A DNA stretch of 64,000 nt from the NCBI GenBank assembly GCA_947626505.1, contig CANQSN010000002.1:19468-83467 (forward strand), given 5' to 3'. The notes under the pieces are model-generated. The model was given only the letters and a program-made list of their open reading frames with translations, was not told the DNA's origin and did not search any database. The position numbers were made by a program, and so were the translations under genes. Shown here piece by piece: positions 38,387 through 47,407 of the stretch. Within the stretch, counting starts at the first letter, position 1, and the number at the start of each line of letters is the position of its first letter. The stretch comes from an uncultured Lachnospiraceae bacterium (lineage in GTDB: Bacteria > Bacillota > Clostridia > Lachnospirales > Lachnospiraceae).

Positions 38387-39292
38387 TCACCATTCGTAGG
38401 GTGTATTCTGGTATACGTAATAATTAAGCCAGTTATAATAAAGCGTATTAGCATGACACCTCCATGTCTTTGGTGGAATATTATCCGGATTATCATCAGG
38501 ATAATATCTTACCGGAAGCTTAGGGTTAATTCCCTTTGCTACATCTCTCTTATATTCCTTATCCAGAGTTAGCTGGTCATATTCCGGATGTCCTGTAACA
38601 AAAACATTCTTCATTCTTTTATCAAGAATAAGATAAGGTCCCGCCTCTTCAGATTCTGCCACAATCTCCAAGTCCTCAATAGCATCAATATCCGCTTTAT
38701 CAAAACCGGTATAACGTGAATGCGGTACAAGGAAGCTGTCGTCAAAGCCTCTGACCAATGGCGTGCGCTTGTGAAATGTATGATGTTCATAAATACCCGA
38801 TAATTTTTCCTTGAGCAAATGCTTACCTACGCCATAATGATAATAGAGCCCCGCCTGAGCTCCCCAGCAAATATGTAAGGTGGAGGTGACATGCTCCTTG
38901 CTCCACTCCATCACGCCTGTGAGTTCCTCCCAGTAATCTACATCTTCAAATGATAACGTTTCCACCGGTGCGCCTGTTATAATTAGTCCGTCATAATTAT
39001 TCTTCTTTATATCATGGAAGGACACATAAAACCTTTCCAAATGCTCCTCAGATGTATTCTTAGACTCATGGCTATCCATACGGACAAATGAAATATCTAC
39101 TTGAAGAGGAGTATTGGCAAGGCTTCTGAGCAATGCCAATTCCGTATCTTCCTTTAATGGCATAAGATTCACAATCAAAATCTTCAAAGGTCTTATATCC
39201 TGATTTTTGGCGCGTTCCTGATCCATCACAAATATATTTTCATCTTCCAATATCTTTTTAACCGGTAAATCATTATCAATACATATTGGCAT
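38387..39292 (-). CDS. metA: homoserine O-acetyltransferase, MetA type
   Basis: A 301-residue MetA-fold enzyme of methionine synthesis. Catalytic Cys142 (HICWGAQ), His235 and Glu237 (GHPEYD) are in place. Glu111 in GAPVE is the residue linked to acetyl-CoA rather than succinyl-CoA use, so the product is likely O-acetylhomoserine although databases often call the family succinyltransferase. Starts 3 bp after the ligA stop. No SAM riboswitch precedes it; it is the last gene of cheR-rluF-ligA-metA. Confidence 0.94.
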   Translation of the reverse strand: MPICIDNDLPVKKILEDENIFVMDQERAKNQDIRPLKILIVNLMPLKEDTELALLRSLANTPLQVDISFVRMDSHESKNTSEEHLERFYVSFHDIKKNNYDGLIITGAPVETLSFEDVDYWEELTGVMEWSKEHVTSTLHICWGAQAGLYYHYGVGKHLLKEKLSGIYEHHTFHKRTPLVRGFDDSFLVPHSRYTGFDKADIDAIEDLEIVAESEEAGPYLILDKRMKNVFVTGHPEYDQLTLDKEYKRDVAKGINPKLPVRYYPDDNPDNIPPKTWRCHANTLYYNWLNYYVYQNTPYEW

Positions 39293-39295
39293 TTT

Positions 39296-41272
39296 CTAGT
39301 TCCTTCCTTCCTGATTCATCATTTTTACATATTCTTTCTCCGTTATAATAGGAATCCCTAATTCCTTTGCCTTTTTATTTTTTGCAGAATTGGAATTAAT
39401 ATCGTTGTTAATCAGATAATCCGTCTTAGACGAAACCGAACCTGATACCTTTCCACCCAACCGTTCAATTTCACTCTTTATCGCATTGCGGTTTTCATAA
39501 ATATTAAGACTTCCTGTCACTACAAAAGTCTTACCTGCGAAAGACATTTCCTCCTTAGACAAAATATCTTCCTGTATAAATGAAACCTCATTAAGCAATT
39601 CATCAACCACCTGTTTTTTATCTTCATCATTAAAATAATCCACAAAAGCCTTAGCAATCAAATCGCCAATACCATCAATTTCAATAAGCTCATCTGTATC
39701 CGCATTACTTAGCTTCTCTAAATCATAATCATAATGCCTGCATAAAAGCTTAGCATTGCTAAGACCTATATTTGCAATACCAAGGCTGTATATAAAGTTA
39801 GCAAGGTATACATTTCTGCTCTCATCAACCGCCTTTATAAGCTTATTATAGGATTTCTTTCCAAATCCCTCCAGTGCAGTAATCTCCTCCTCATAATCAG
39901 ACAAATGAAATAAATCAGGAAGCTTTGAAATAAATCCATTCTGAATAAACTTCTCCAGCGTTGCCTCTGACAACCCGTCTATATTCATAGCATCTCGGCT
40001 TACAAAATGGGCAAACTGCTTTATCTGTTTTGCCGGACAAGCTTGATTGTCACACATTAAAACCTTAACGCCATTTTCCTCTTTAACGACTGCTTTACCG
40101 CCGCAAACAGGACAGTGGGTTGGGAGCTTTAGAGTATTGCTTCTTGTAAGATTATCTGCAAGCTGCGGAATAATCATATTCGCCTTAAATACAGTAATTC
40201 TGTCGCCCTTCCCAAGCTCATATGATTCCAAAATACTGACATTGTGAAGGCTGGCTCTGCTCACAGTAGTACCCTCAATCTCGACAGGCTCAAATACCGC
40301 TACAGGATTAATAAGACCTGTTCTTGAAGCGCTCCAAAATATCTCATTAAATGTTGTTTCCGAAACTTCATCACGCCATTTAAAAGCGATAGAATCCCTC
40401 GGAAACTTTGAAGTTGTGCCCAGACTTTTCCCATATGCAATATCCTCAAATGAAAGTACTAATCCATCTGAAGGAAAATCATTTTCTATAACATTAGCGG
40501 AAAATTTTTCCACAGTATCCATAATAGTATCCTTTGTAACCTTATGATACTCCACCACTGTAAATCCCTGTTCTGACAGCCATTCAAATCTTTTACTAAA
40601 TGTATCAAGCTTATTTAATTCACCTGCATCCACCAGATTAAATGCAATAAAATGTACATTACGTTTTGCGCAAATAGCGCTATTTAACTGTCTTACTGTA
40701 CCGCTGCACAGATTTCTTGGATTTTTATATTTTGCTTCCGCATCTGCAATTTCTTCATTAATGCGATTAAAATCAGAGTACTTAATAATAGACTCTCCTC
40801 GAATTGTTAATTTACCTTTATATTCAATATTCTTAGGTACATTACAAAACACTCTGGCATTGTGGGTGATATCTTCCCCGACCTGCCCGTTTCCACGAGT
40901 AACCGCCTGTTTTAAAATGCCCCCTTCATATATCAGTACGGTAGTTAGTCCGTCTAACTTCCATGACAGCACTCCCTCCCTGTCGCCTAACCACGAAACT
41001 AATTCCTCCACTTCCTTTGTCTTATCAAGCGAAAGCATAGGATATTCATGAGTAACCTTAACAAGCTCACTGACTGCTTCGTAACCAACTGAAGCTGTAG
41101 GGCTGTTAGGAAGAGTAACATTAAGCTCTTTTTCTAAGGACACCAGTTCATCATACAAAGCATCATATTCATAATTACTCATAAGTTCTTCATTCTTGTT
41201 ATAGTATGCTTCCGCCGCCCTATTTAGAAGCCCTATAAGTTCTTCCATTCTAGCCCTGCTTTTACTATCCAT
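39296..41272 (-). CDS. ligA: NAD-dependent DNA ligase
   Basis: A 658-residue ligase joining nicks with NAD+. Domain Ia at the N-terminus (YYNKNEELMSNYEYDALYDEL, shortened: DALYDEL), adenylated Lys105 in KLDG, OB fold, four zinc cysteines (CPVCGG and CDNQACP), helix-hairpin-helix region and a C-terminal BRCT domain (AGKTFVVTGSL). The KLDGLTT form differs from the common KIDGLA. An unusual AGGGGGG run precedes the ATG. Confidence 0.97.
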   Translation of the reverse strand: MDSKSRARMEELIGLLNRAAEAYYNKNEELMSNYEYDALYDELVSLEKELNVTLPNSPTASVGYEAVSELVKVTHEYPMLSLDKTKEVEELVSWLGDREGVLSWKLDGLTTVLIYEGGILKQAVTRGNGQVGEDITHNARVFCNVPKNIEYKGKLTIRGESIIKYSDFNRINEEIADAEAKYKNPRNLCSGTVRQLNSAICAKRNVHFIAFNLVDAGELNKLDTFSKRFEWLSEQGFTVVEYHKVTKDTIMDTVEKFSANVIENDFPSDGLVLSFEDIAYGKSLGTTSKFPRDSIAFKWRDEVSETTFNEIFWSASRTGLINPVAVFEPVEIEGTTVSRASLHNVSILESYELGKGDRITVFKANMIIPQLADNLTRSNTLKLPTHCPVCGGKAVVKEENGVKVLMCDNQACPAKQIKQFAHFVSRDAMNIDGLSEATLEKFIQNGFISKLPDLFHLSDYEEEITALEGFGKKSYNKLIKAVDESRNVYLANFIYSLGIANIGLSNAKLLCRHYDYDLEKLSNADTDELIEIDGIGDLIAKAFVDYFNDEDKKQVVDELLNEVSFIQEDILSKEEMSFAGKTFVVTGSLNIYENRNAIKSEIERLGGKVSGSVSSKTDYLINNDINSNSAKNKKAKELGIPIITEKEYVKMMNQEGRN

Positions 41273-41284
41273 ATTAAAACCCCC

Positions 41285-41971
41285 CTAAAAATTAAGCATA
41301 TTTTTTAATTCTTCAAGCTCTGCCCCAGTAATCTCACGATACTGTCCCTCCGGCAAATCTCCAAGACATATATTCATAACTCTTGTCCGTTTCAAAGAAC
41401 GCACCCGAAAACCTAACGCCTCGCACATTCTGCGAATCTGTCTGTTTAATCCCTGCGTGAGTATTATTGTAAAACTGTTTCTGCTTGTTTTTTTAACCTT
41501 GCAAGGCCTTGTAACTGTATCAAGGATTGGCACGCCGCTTCTCATGGCGTCCACAAATTCCTTTGTAACTGTCTGATTTACAGTAACCTCGTATTCCTTT
41601 TCATGACAATTTCTGGCATGGCTTATAGCATTGTTAAGCTCTCCCTGATTAGTTAAAAGCACCAGTCCTGATGAATCCTTATCAAGCCTTCCGACAGGAT
41701 AAATTCTCTCAGGATAACCAATAGCGTCTATTATATTGTCCTTTTCTTTAGTAGAGCATACAAGCCCAATAGGCTTATTATAGGCTAATAGAATAAAAGG
41801 GGCTTTTTGCATAACTTCCTTTCCGCAAAAAACCACCTTATCACCGTCTTCAACATTATCGCCAATAACTGCATTCCTTCCATTGATTATAACCTTTCCC
41901 GCCTCAATGAGGCGGTCTGCTTCTCTCCTGCTGCACACTCCGGCAGCGCTTAAATATTTATTTATCCGCAT
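41285..41971 (-). CDS. rluF: 23S rRNA pseudouridine synthase, RluF type
   Basis: A 228-residue RsuA/RluB/E/F-family enzyme. S4 domain (MRINKYLSAAGVCSRREADRL, residues 1-21 and on) and catalytic GRLDKDSSGLVLLTNQG; the GLNRQIRRMCEALG helix fits RluF. Target site is inferred from this similarity. 12 bp after cheR. Confidence 0.85.
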   Translation of the reverse strand: MRINKYLSAAGVCSRREADRLIEAGKVIINGRNAVIGDNVEDGDKVVFCGKEVMQKAPFILLAYNKPIGLVCSTKEKDNIIDAIGYPERIYPVGRLDKDSSGLVLLTNQGELNNAISHARNCHEKEYEVTVNQTVTKEFVDAMRSGVPILDTVTRPCKVKKTSRNSFTIILTQGLNRQIRRMCEALGFRVRSLKRTRVMNICLGDLPEGQYREITGAELEELKNMLNF

Positions 41972-41983
41972 AACTCCTCCTGA

Positions 41984-42760
41984 TTATTTTGAATAGAAAA
42001 AAGAATATTCCGAAGTAAAGCCTATTGAATCTGAATGAATCATCTGCTCTGTACTTCCTACAAACAAAATTCCATTAGGATTAAGCGCCTCATAAAACTT
42101 CCTGTAAATATCATCTTTGGCTTCTTCCGTAAAATAAATCATAACATTACGACATACAATCAAATCATAATTTTTTTCGTATCTGTCCTTGAGAAGATTA
42201 TGCTGTCTAAAATTAACCCTTTTCTTAATCTCATCGCTAATCTTATAGGAATCCGCGCCAAGCTTCGTAAAATACTTTTTCTTAAACTCCTCCGGAAGAT
42301 TTAAAATGCTTTTCTCAGAGTAAACCCCAAGCTGCGCCTTTTGTAAAATCTGCTTGTCAATATCAGTAGCGTCAACGCTGATTTTATTCAGCGGAAAATG
42401 CTTTGACAACATCATAATCAAAGAATAAGGCTCATCACCTGTAGAACATGCTGCACTCCAAATCTTTAACGGTCTGTTACCGGCATTACTACGCAGTTTG
42501 GGAAGCATATTATTTTCTAATACTCTCCACTGCTCCGGATTTCTATAAAATTCAGATACATTTATAGTTAAGTATGCCAAAAAAGCCTCATATAATTCAC
42601 TATCCTTTTGAATCGCAGCTACAAACTCCTTAAATCCCGGCAGCTTGTTTCTCTTTATTAACGCCTCTATGCGCCGCTTCATTTGACGCTCCTTATAACA
42701 TGCCAAATCAATTCCTGTCAACTTCTTAATGTCTTGAATGAATTCTGGGTAATCGTACAT
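41984..42760 (-). CDS. cheR: chemotaxis protein methyltransferase CheR
   Basis: A 258-residue S-adenosylmethionine-dependent enzyme that methylates glutamates of chemotaxis transducers. N-terminal helical domain (residues ~1-65), then the methyltransferase domain with YRNPEQW, IWSAACSTGDEPYSL and DLIVCRNVMIYF. It stands apart from other che genes and leads an operon of housekeeping genes. Substrates would include the transducers at 22.5 and 63 kb. Confidence 0.96.
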   Translation of the reverse strand: MYDYPEFIQDIKKLTGIDLACYKERQMKRRIEALIKRNKLPGFKEFVAAIQKDSELYEAFLAYLTINVSEFYRNPEQWRVLENNMLPKLRSNAGNRPLKIWSAACSTGDEPYSLIMMLSKHFPLNKISVDATDIDKQILQKAQLGVYSEKSILNLPEEFKKKYFTKLGADSYKISDEIKKRVNFRQHNLLKDRYEKNYDLIVCRNVMIYFTEEAKDDIYRKFYEALNPNGILFVGSTEQMIHSDSIGFTSEYSFFYSK

Positions 42761-42844
42761 ACGCCCTCCTGTAAATATAGTTAAATTCTCAATACATTTA
42801 TGTAATCTCTTGCGAGTCTTGAATTAGTCAACTGCTATTGCTTT

Positions 42845-42883
42845 AACAAAAAATAGTGTCTATAAAAGTTATAGACACTATTT
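42845..42883 (-). terminator. terminator of ispH-rpsA
   Basis: A 14-bp perfect stem AAATAGTGTCTATA/TATAGACACTATTT with a 5-base loop and TTTTTTG on the minus strand, 29 bp after the stop. Confidence 0.92.
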
Positions 42884-42911
42884 AATGATTCATATGAAAT
42901 TGAAGGGGGAA

Positions 42912-44891
42912 TTATTCTTCAATCTCCTCAATCTCTTCAACCTCCTCAAGGTCTTCAATCTCCTCCATCTCGACTACCTGCTCTGCCGATTCTTCCTTCA
43001 TTAATGCCTTAATGCTTAAGCTAATCTTATGCTCTTCAAGCTTAAAATCAACAACCTTAGCGGTAATCTCCTGTCCAATACTAAGTACAGATGAAGGTTT
43101 TTCAATATGTTCCTGCGCAATCTGCGAAACATGAAGCAGAGCATCTACTCCCGGCTCCAACTCAACAAATGCACCAAAATCTGTCATGCGGGCAACCTTA
43201 CCTGTGACCACATTACCCACTGCATACTTCTCATCTGCTTTAAGCCAAGGATTCTGGTCATTAAACTTAAGGCTTAAAGCAATCTTTTCACCTTGAATAT
43301 CCTTTATTAAAACAGTTACCTTATCTCCAACCTTAAATACCTTTTTAGGATTCTCGACACGTCCCCATGACATCTCTGAAATATGAAGAAGTCCATCTGC
43401 GCCGCCTAAGTCAATAAATGCACCGAAGTCTGTCAAATTCTTAACTACGCCCTCCACAACATCATCAACCTTTATTTTTTCAAGCAACTCCTTCTTCTTC
43501 TTCTCACGCTCTGCTATAAGCAATTGCTTACGGTCGCCAATAATTCTTCTCTTATGAGGATTATACTCTGTAATAATAAACTGTAATTCTTGGTTAGCAT
43601 ATTTGTCCAGATTCTTCTCATACTGGTCTGAAACCAAACTTGCCGGAATAAACACTCTTGACTCTTCAAAATTGACAATCAATCCACCATCGCGAACCTC
43701 TGAAACAGTACCACTGACAATCTCTTTACTCTCGTATGCCGCCTCAAGCTTCTCGTTAGACTTATCTACTGCAAGACGCTTGTATGTCAACAAAACCTGT
43801 CCTTCTCCATCATTAACCTTCAAAACCTTAACTGTCATCTGTTGACCAACAGAAACCTCCTTGGTCAAATCTACACCCTGTTGATTGGTGTATTCGGAGC
43901 GGGTAATAATACCATCAGCCTTATACCCAATGTTCAAAACAATCTCGTCCTCTTTGACGCTGATTACAGTACCTTCTACAACAGCTCCATTGCGTACATT
44001 GTTTTTCTCCTTAAAGCTTTCCTCCAACATTTCTTCAAAATTCTGTTCTTCTGCCATGCTATCATGAACCTCCTTGATAATATTGTTTGGGGTAGATGCC
44101 CCTGCTGTAATACCTACGCTACCAACGGACTCCAACATGGTTAGATCCAAATCAACAAGTGTCTGTATATAGTAAGTGCGTTCACATTCTTTACTACTTA
44201 TGTCATATAGTTTCTGGGTGTTAGAACTATTTCTGCCCCCGATGACAATCATTGCGTCTACTTTCTTTGCCAAAGCAGCCGCCTCAGACTGACGCTCTTC
44301 GGTCGCATTGCAAATCGTATTACATACTTCTATATCATAACCTTTTTTTTGAAAAATTTCAACTATTTCTATAAATTTCTTGTAATTAAATGTCGTTTGT
44401 GAAACTAAACAGTACTTTGTATTAGTGTCTAAAGACACTTCTTTTGCGTGCTCTATACTATCTATTACAATTGGCTCGCTCTGACACCACTCCCTTATTC
44501 CTTCCACCTCCGGATGTTCTGGATTACCCGTAATTATTACCGGCTGGTTACGGTTCCCCGCCTCATATACCAGACGGTGAATCTTTAATACAAACGGACA
44601 TGTGGCGTCTACCAACTCTATTCCCTTTTTATCCAATACATCATAAACGGATTTGCCCACTCCATGCGAGCGTATAACTACAGTACCTTTACCATTCGGT
44701 AATGCATTTAACTCCTTAATACTGCCAATCACCTTAACGCCCTTTTTCTCCAAATCTTTTACAACCTGTTCATTATGGATAATGGGGCCATATGTATAAA
44801 CATTTTCCTTGCCTGAAACCTCATACGCTTTTTCTACCGCCCTCTTTACACCAAAACAAAATCCGGCAGTTTTCGCTAATATTACTTTCAT
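42912..44891 (-). CDS. ispH: bifunctional IspH (HMBPP reductase) - ribosomal protein S1-like fusion
   Basis: A 659-residue fusion. Residues 1-~285 are IspH, with cluster cysteines C12, C98 and C194 and the SHGVG and TGNPEHPEVEG motifs; it makes IPP and DMAPP in the non-mevalonate pathway. Residues ~300-640 hold four S1 RNA-binding repeats (for example GVVKNLTDFGAFIDLGGADGLLHIS, shown by its core DFGAFIDLG). A Glu-rich tail ends the protein. This fusion is known in Clostridia. Its normal neighbour cmk is separated here by a plus-strand signalling pair. Confidence 0.96.
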   Translation of the reverse strand: MKVILAKTAGFCFGVKRAVEKAYEVSGKENVYTYGPIIHNEQVVKDLEKKGVKVIGSIKELNALPNGKGTVVIRSHGVGKSVYDVLDKKGIELVDATCPFVLKIHRLVYEAGNRNQPVIITGNPEHPEVEGIREWCQSEPIVIDSIEHAKEVSLDTNTKYCLVSQTTFNYKKFIEIVEIFQKKGYDIEVCNTICNATEERQSEAAALAKKVDAMIVIGGRNSSNTQKLYDISSKECERTYYIQTLVDLDLTMLESVGSVGITAGASTPNNIIKEVHDSMAEEQNFEEMLEESFKEKNNVRNGAVVEGTVISVKEDEIVLNIGYKADGIITRSEYTNQQGVDLTKEVSVGQQMTVKVLKVNDGEGQVLLTYKRLAVDKSNEKLEAAYESKEIVSGTVSEVRDGGLIVNFEESRVFIPASLVSDQYEKNLDKYANQELQFIITEYNPHKRRIIGDRKQLLIAEREKKKKELLEKIKVDDVVEGVVKNLTDFGAFIDLGGADGLLHISEMSWGRVENPKKVFKVGDKVTVLIKDIQGEKIALSLKFNDQNPWLKADEKYAVGNVVTGKVARMTDFGAFVELEPGVDALLHVSQIAQEHIEKPSSVLSIGQEITAKVVDFKLEEHKISLSIKALMKEESAEQVVEMEEIEDLEEVEEIEEIEE

Positions 44892-44923
44892 ACTCTACTC
44901 CATTCTTAATACATTTATCTTAT

Positions 44924-44952
44924 AAAATACCATTTTATAAAGAATCTTACAA
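44924..44952 (-). promoter_or_regulatory. ispH-rpsA promoter
   Basis: Minus strand TTGTAA (44952-44947), 17 bp ending in TGG, TATTTT (44929-44924): an extended -10 promoter giving a leader of about 25 nt. Confidence 0.6.
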
Positions 44953-45017
44953 TAGTTTCAAAAACTTATTCAAAAGATTTTCACAAAATTTTATGTTTTT
45001 CAATAATAATTCATTTT

Positions 45018-45046
45018 TTGACATGCCTATTGAAATATGATATATT
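45018..45046 (+). promoter_or_regulatory. promoter of the HD-GYP regulator
   Basis: TTGACA (45018-45023), 17 bp, TATATT (45041-45046). The leader to the TTG start is about 130 nt and holds no recognised RNA element. Confidence 0.75.
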
Positions 45047-45184
45047 GTATTAAATGGCATGTTTTACTATATAAGATTAATTAAAAGTCAGGAATCAGTA
45101 ATACATTAGAGATTTTTGTGCGAATTTTATAAATGTATTTCAAATAAACTAATATATAATAAACTACAAGGAGGCTTAAAGCCA

Positions 45185-46252
45185 TTGAAAAAGAAGATTC
45201 TTATTGTAGATGATGAAGCTATCAACAGAGAATTGTTGAAGCAGATTTTTGAGAGCGATTATGATATTGTTATGGCTAATGAGGGACGGGAGGCAATTGA
45301 GGCAATTAATAAATATAAAAATGACCTTGTAATTATCCTGCTTGATTTGATGATGCCTGTGATAAATGGATATCAGGTGCTTCAAGTGCTAAACGCTAAC
45401 GATACAATAAAAAACATCCCTGTTATTCTTATTACCGCCAATACTGATATGAAGATTGCTCTAAGCTGTTACTCACTTGGCGTAGCTGATATTATTAATA
45501 AGCCATTTGTGGCGCAGATTGTACGCCAGCGTATCTTAAACACCATTGAGATGTATAAAGACAAGCATAAACTTAAAACGCTTCTGGCGCAGTCCACTCA
45601 AAAATTGACTGAAAAGGAGCAGCAGCTTGAACTGTTTTATGACAATCTTATAGATGCAATAAGCAACCTCGTAGAATTCCGCGATATGAATTCCGGTATG
45701 CATATAAAGCGTGTAAAGGGACTGACACAGATTCTTGCAAAGTCCTATCAAAAGCTTTATCCGGACGACGGGCTTACAGATGATGAGGTCAACAACATTG
45801 TGCGCACCTCCGCCCTGCACGATATAGGTAAGATTTCCATACCGGATAACATACTGCTAAAGCCCGGCAAGCTTGACAACAATGAATGGGAGATTATGAA
45901 AAGCCATACTACAAGGGGATGCGAGATTCTTACAATGCTTGAAAACGTCCAAGATTCACATCAATATAAAACTGCATATGATATAGTGCGCCATCATCAT
46001 GAGCGCTATGATGGCAATGGCTATCCCGATGGTTTAAAGGGAGATGAGATTCCATTATCCGCCCAGTTGGTATCTATTGTGGACGTATACGACGCGCTGG
46101 TAAGCGACAGAATTTATAAAAAGGCTTACAACAAAGACCAAGCCTATGATATGATTATAAAAGGAGAATGCGGCGTATTTTCAGATAAGCTTATTAAATG
46201 CTTTGAATATACAAAAAAAGTAATTGAGCTTTTCTCTAATACACACCAATAA
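45185..46252 (+). CDS. response regulator with HD-GYP domain
   Basis: 355 residues: receiver domain (LIVDDEA; phospho-acceptor Asp54 in LLDLMMP; Lys in INKPF), a coiled linker (~130-165), then an HD-GYP domain with HDIGK, HHHERYDGNGYP and DVYDAL intact. HD-GYP proteins hydrolyse cyclic di-GMP. The start is taken as TTG at 45185, ten bases after AAGGAGG; the ATG-equivalent further upstream in frame (45116) has no ribosome site. The cognate kinase is not here. The Hpt gene follows 5 bp later. Confidence 0.9.
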   Translation: MKKKILIVDDEAINRELLKQIFESDYDIVMANEGREAIEAINKYKNDLVIILLDLMMPVINGYQVLQVLNANDTIKNIPVILITANTDMKIALSCYSLGVADIINKPFVAQIVRQRILNTIEMYKDKHKLKTLLAQSTQKLTEKEQQLELFYDNLIDAISNLVEFRDMNSGMHIKRVKGLTQILAKSYQKLYPDDGLTDDEVNNIVRTSALHDIGKISIPDNILLKPGKLDNNEWEIMKSHTTRGCEILTMLENVQDSHQYKTAYDIVRHHHERYDGNGYPDGLKGDEIPLSAQLVSIVDVYDALVSDRIYKKAYNKDQAYDMIIKGECGVFSDKLIKCFEYTKKVIELFSNTHQ

Positions 46253-46257
46253 TAATT

Positions 46258-46614
46258 ATGGATATTAATGAATTTATTGAATTGGAAAGCGCACAGGAAC
46301 GCTTTATGAATAACGAAGATTTATACAAGAAATTCCTTCTTCAATTTCCTGACAGAACATTGTACCCTGATTTAAAAAAGTCTTTAGAATCAGAGGACAT
46401 ATCCGGTTCCTTTGAAATAGCCCACAGTATGAAGGGCGTTGTGCTAAACCTGTCACTGAACCGTTTGGGAAAAAAGATTTGTGAGATAGTCGAGATTCTT
46501 AGAAAAGACGCTCTTCCTGACGCTTCGTTACAAAAAGAATTATCCGATGCATATGAAGATACCATTAAAAATATAAATTATATCAAGGATAATAATATCA
46601 AATTATTTAATTAG
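46258..46614 (+). CDS. histidine phosphotransfer (Hpt) domain protein
   Basis: A 118-residue single-domain protein with the Hpt signature IAHSMKGVVLNL, phospho-acceptor His56, in a helical bundle. It has no visible ribosome site and starts 5 bp after the HD-GYP gene, so translation is probably coupled. It likely passes phosphate between a hybrid kinase elsewhere and the neighbouring receiver. Confidence 0.85.
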   Translation: MDINEFIELESAQERFMNNEDLYKKFLLQFPDRTLYPDLKKSLESEDISGSFEIAHSMKGVVLNLSLNRLGKKICEIVEILRKDALPDASLQKELSDAYEDTIKNINYIKDNNIKLFN

Positions 46615-46654
46615 GACTATACATAACCTAAAGACTTGCAGTTTAAATCAAATA

Positions 46655-46709
46655 AAAAATGCCTCCTTGAATCCAATCCCAACAGAGCGTATATCAAGGA
46701 GGCATTTTT
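46655..46709. terminator. bidirectional terminator
   Basis: AAAAATGCCTCCTTGA (46655-46670) and its perfect 16-bp complement (46694-46709), ending in T-runs on both strands. It separates the convergent Hpt and cmk genes. Confidence 0.93.
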
Positions 46710-47381
46710 CTATTTATTCTGTTTATCAATATTATATTGGGATATGATTGCGGCTACAACCTCCTGCACACTCATATCTGAGGTGTCCAGATATTTAGCG
46801 TCATCCGCCTGTCTTAATGGAGCAATTTTACGGTTCATATCCTGTTCATCGCGTTTTATTATGTCCGCTTCTACTTCATCAATGTTTGATTTGATTCCAT
46901 TTTGTTCAAGCTGCTCTACTCTCCTTCTAGCACGTTCCTTAGAAGAAGCTGTAAGGTAGATTTTGGTCTGGGCATTTGGCAGCACTGCGGTTCCTATGTC
47001 TCTTCCATCCATTATCACATTTTCCTTTACCGCAAGCTCACGTTGAAGCTCTAACAGCTTTGTACGTACAGGAGCATAAACTGCGATTTTAGATGCAGTG
47101 TTCCCCACCTCCTCTGTACGTATAAGTCCGGAAACATTTTCATTGTTTAATATTACCTGTTGCTCCTTATCTGCATAGGTAATAGTAATATCAATACTGT
47201 TACATGCTTTGCCAACATCCTCCTCACTCTCCACGTTGACGCCATTCCTCAACATATAAAGCGCCATAGCGCGAAACATAGCTCCTGTGTCAACATAAAC
47301 AAAGGATAACTCCTCTGCCACCAGCTTAGCTATTGTACTTTTTCCGGCTCCTGCCGGCCCGTCAATTGCAATATTATACAT
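46710..47381 (-). CDS. cmk: cytidylate kinase
   Basis: A 223-residue (d)CMP kinase. P-loop GPAGAGKST at residue ~7, VDTGAMFRAMA, DGRDIGTAVLPNA and the lid region with RARRRVEQ. In many Clostridia cmk is followed directly by plsC and/or ispH; here it ends at a bidirectional terminator. 26 bp after the flavoprotein gene. Confidence 0.97.
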   Translation of the reverse strand: MYNIAIDGPAGAGKSTIAKLVAEELSFVYVDTGAMFRAMALYMLRNGVNVESEEDVGKACNSIDITITYADKEQQVILNNENVSGLIRTEEVGNTASKIAVYAPVRTKLLELQRELAVKENVIMDGRDIGTAVLPNAQTKIYLTASSKERARRRVEQLEQNGIKSNIDEVEADIIKRDEQDMNRKIAPLRQADDAKYLDTSDMSVQEVVAAIISQYNIDKQNK

Positions 47382-47407
47382 ATTCCTTCTCCTTTATATT
47401 ATTATAT

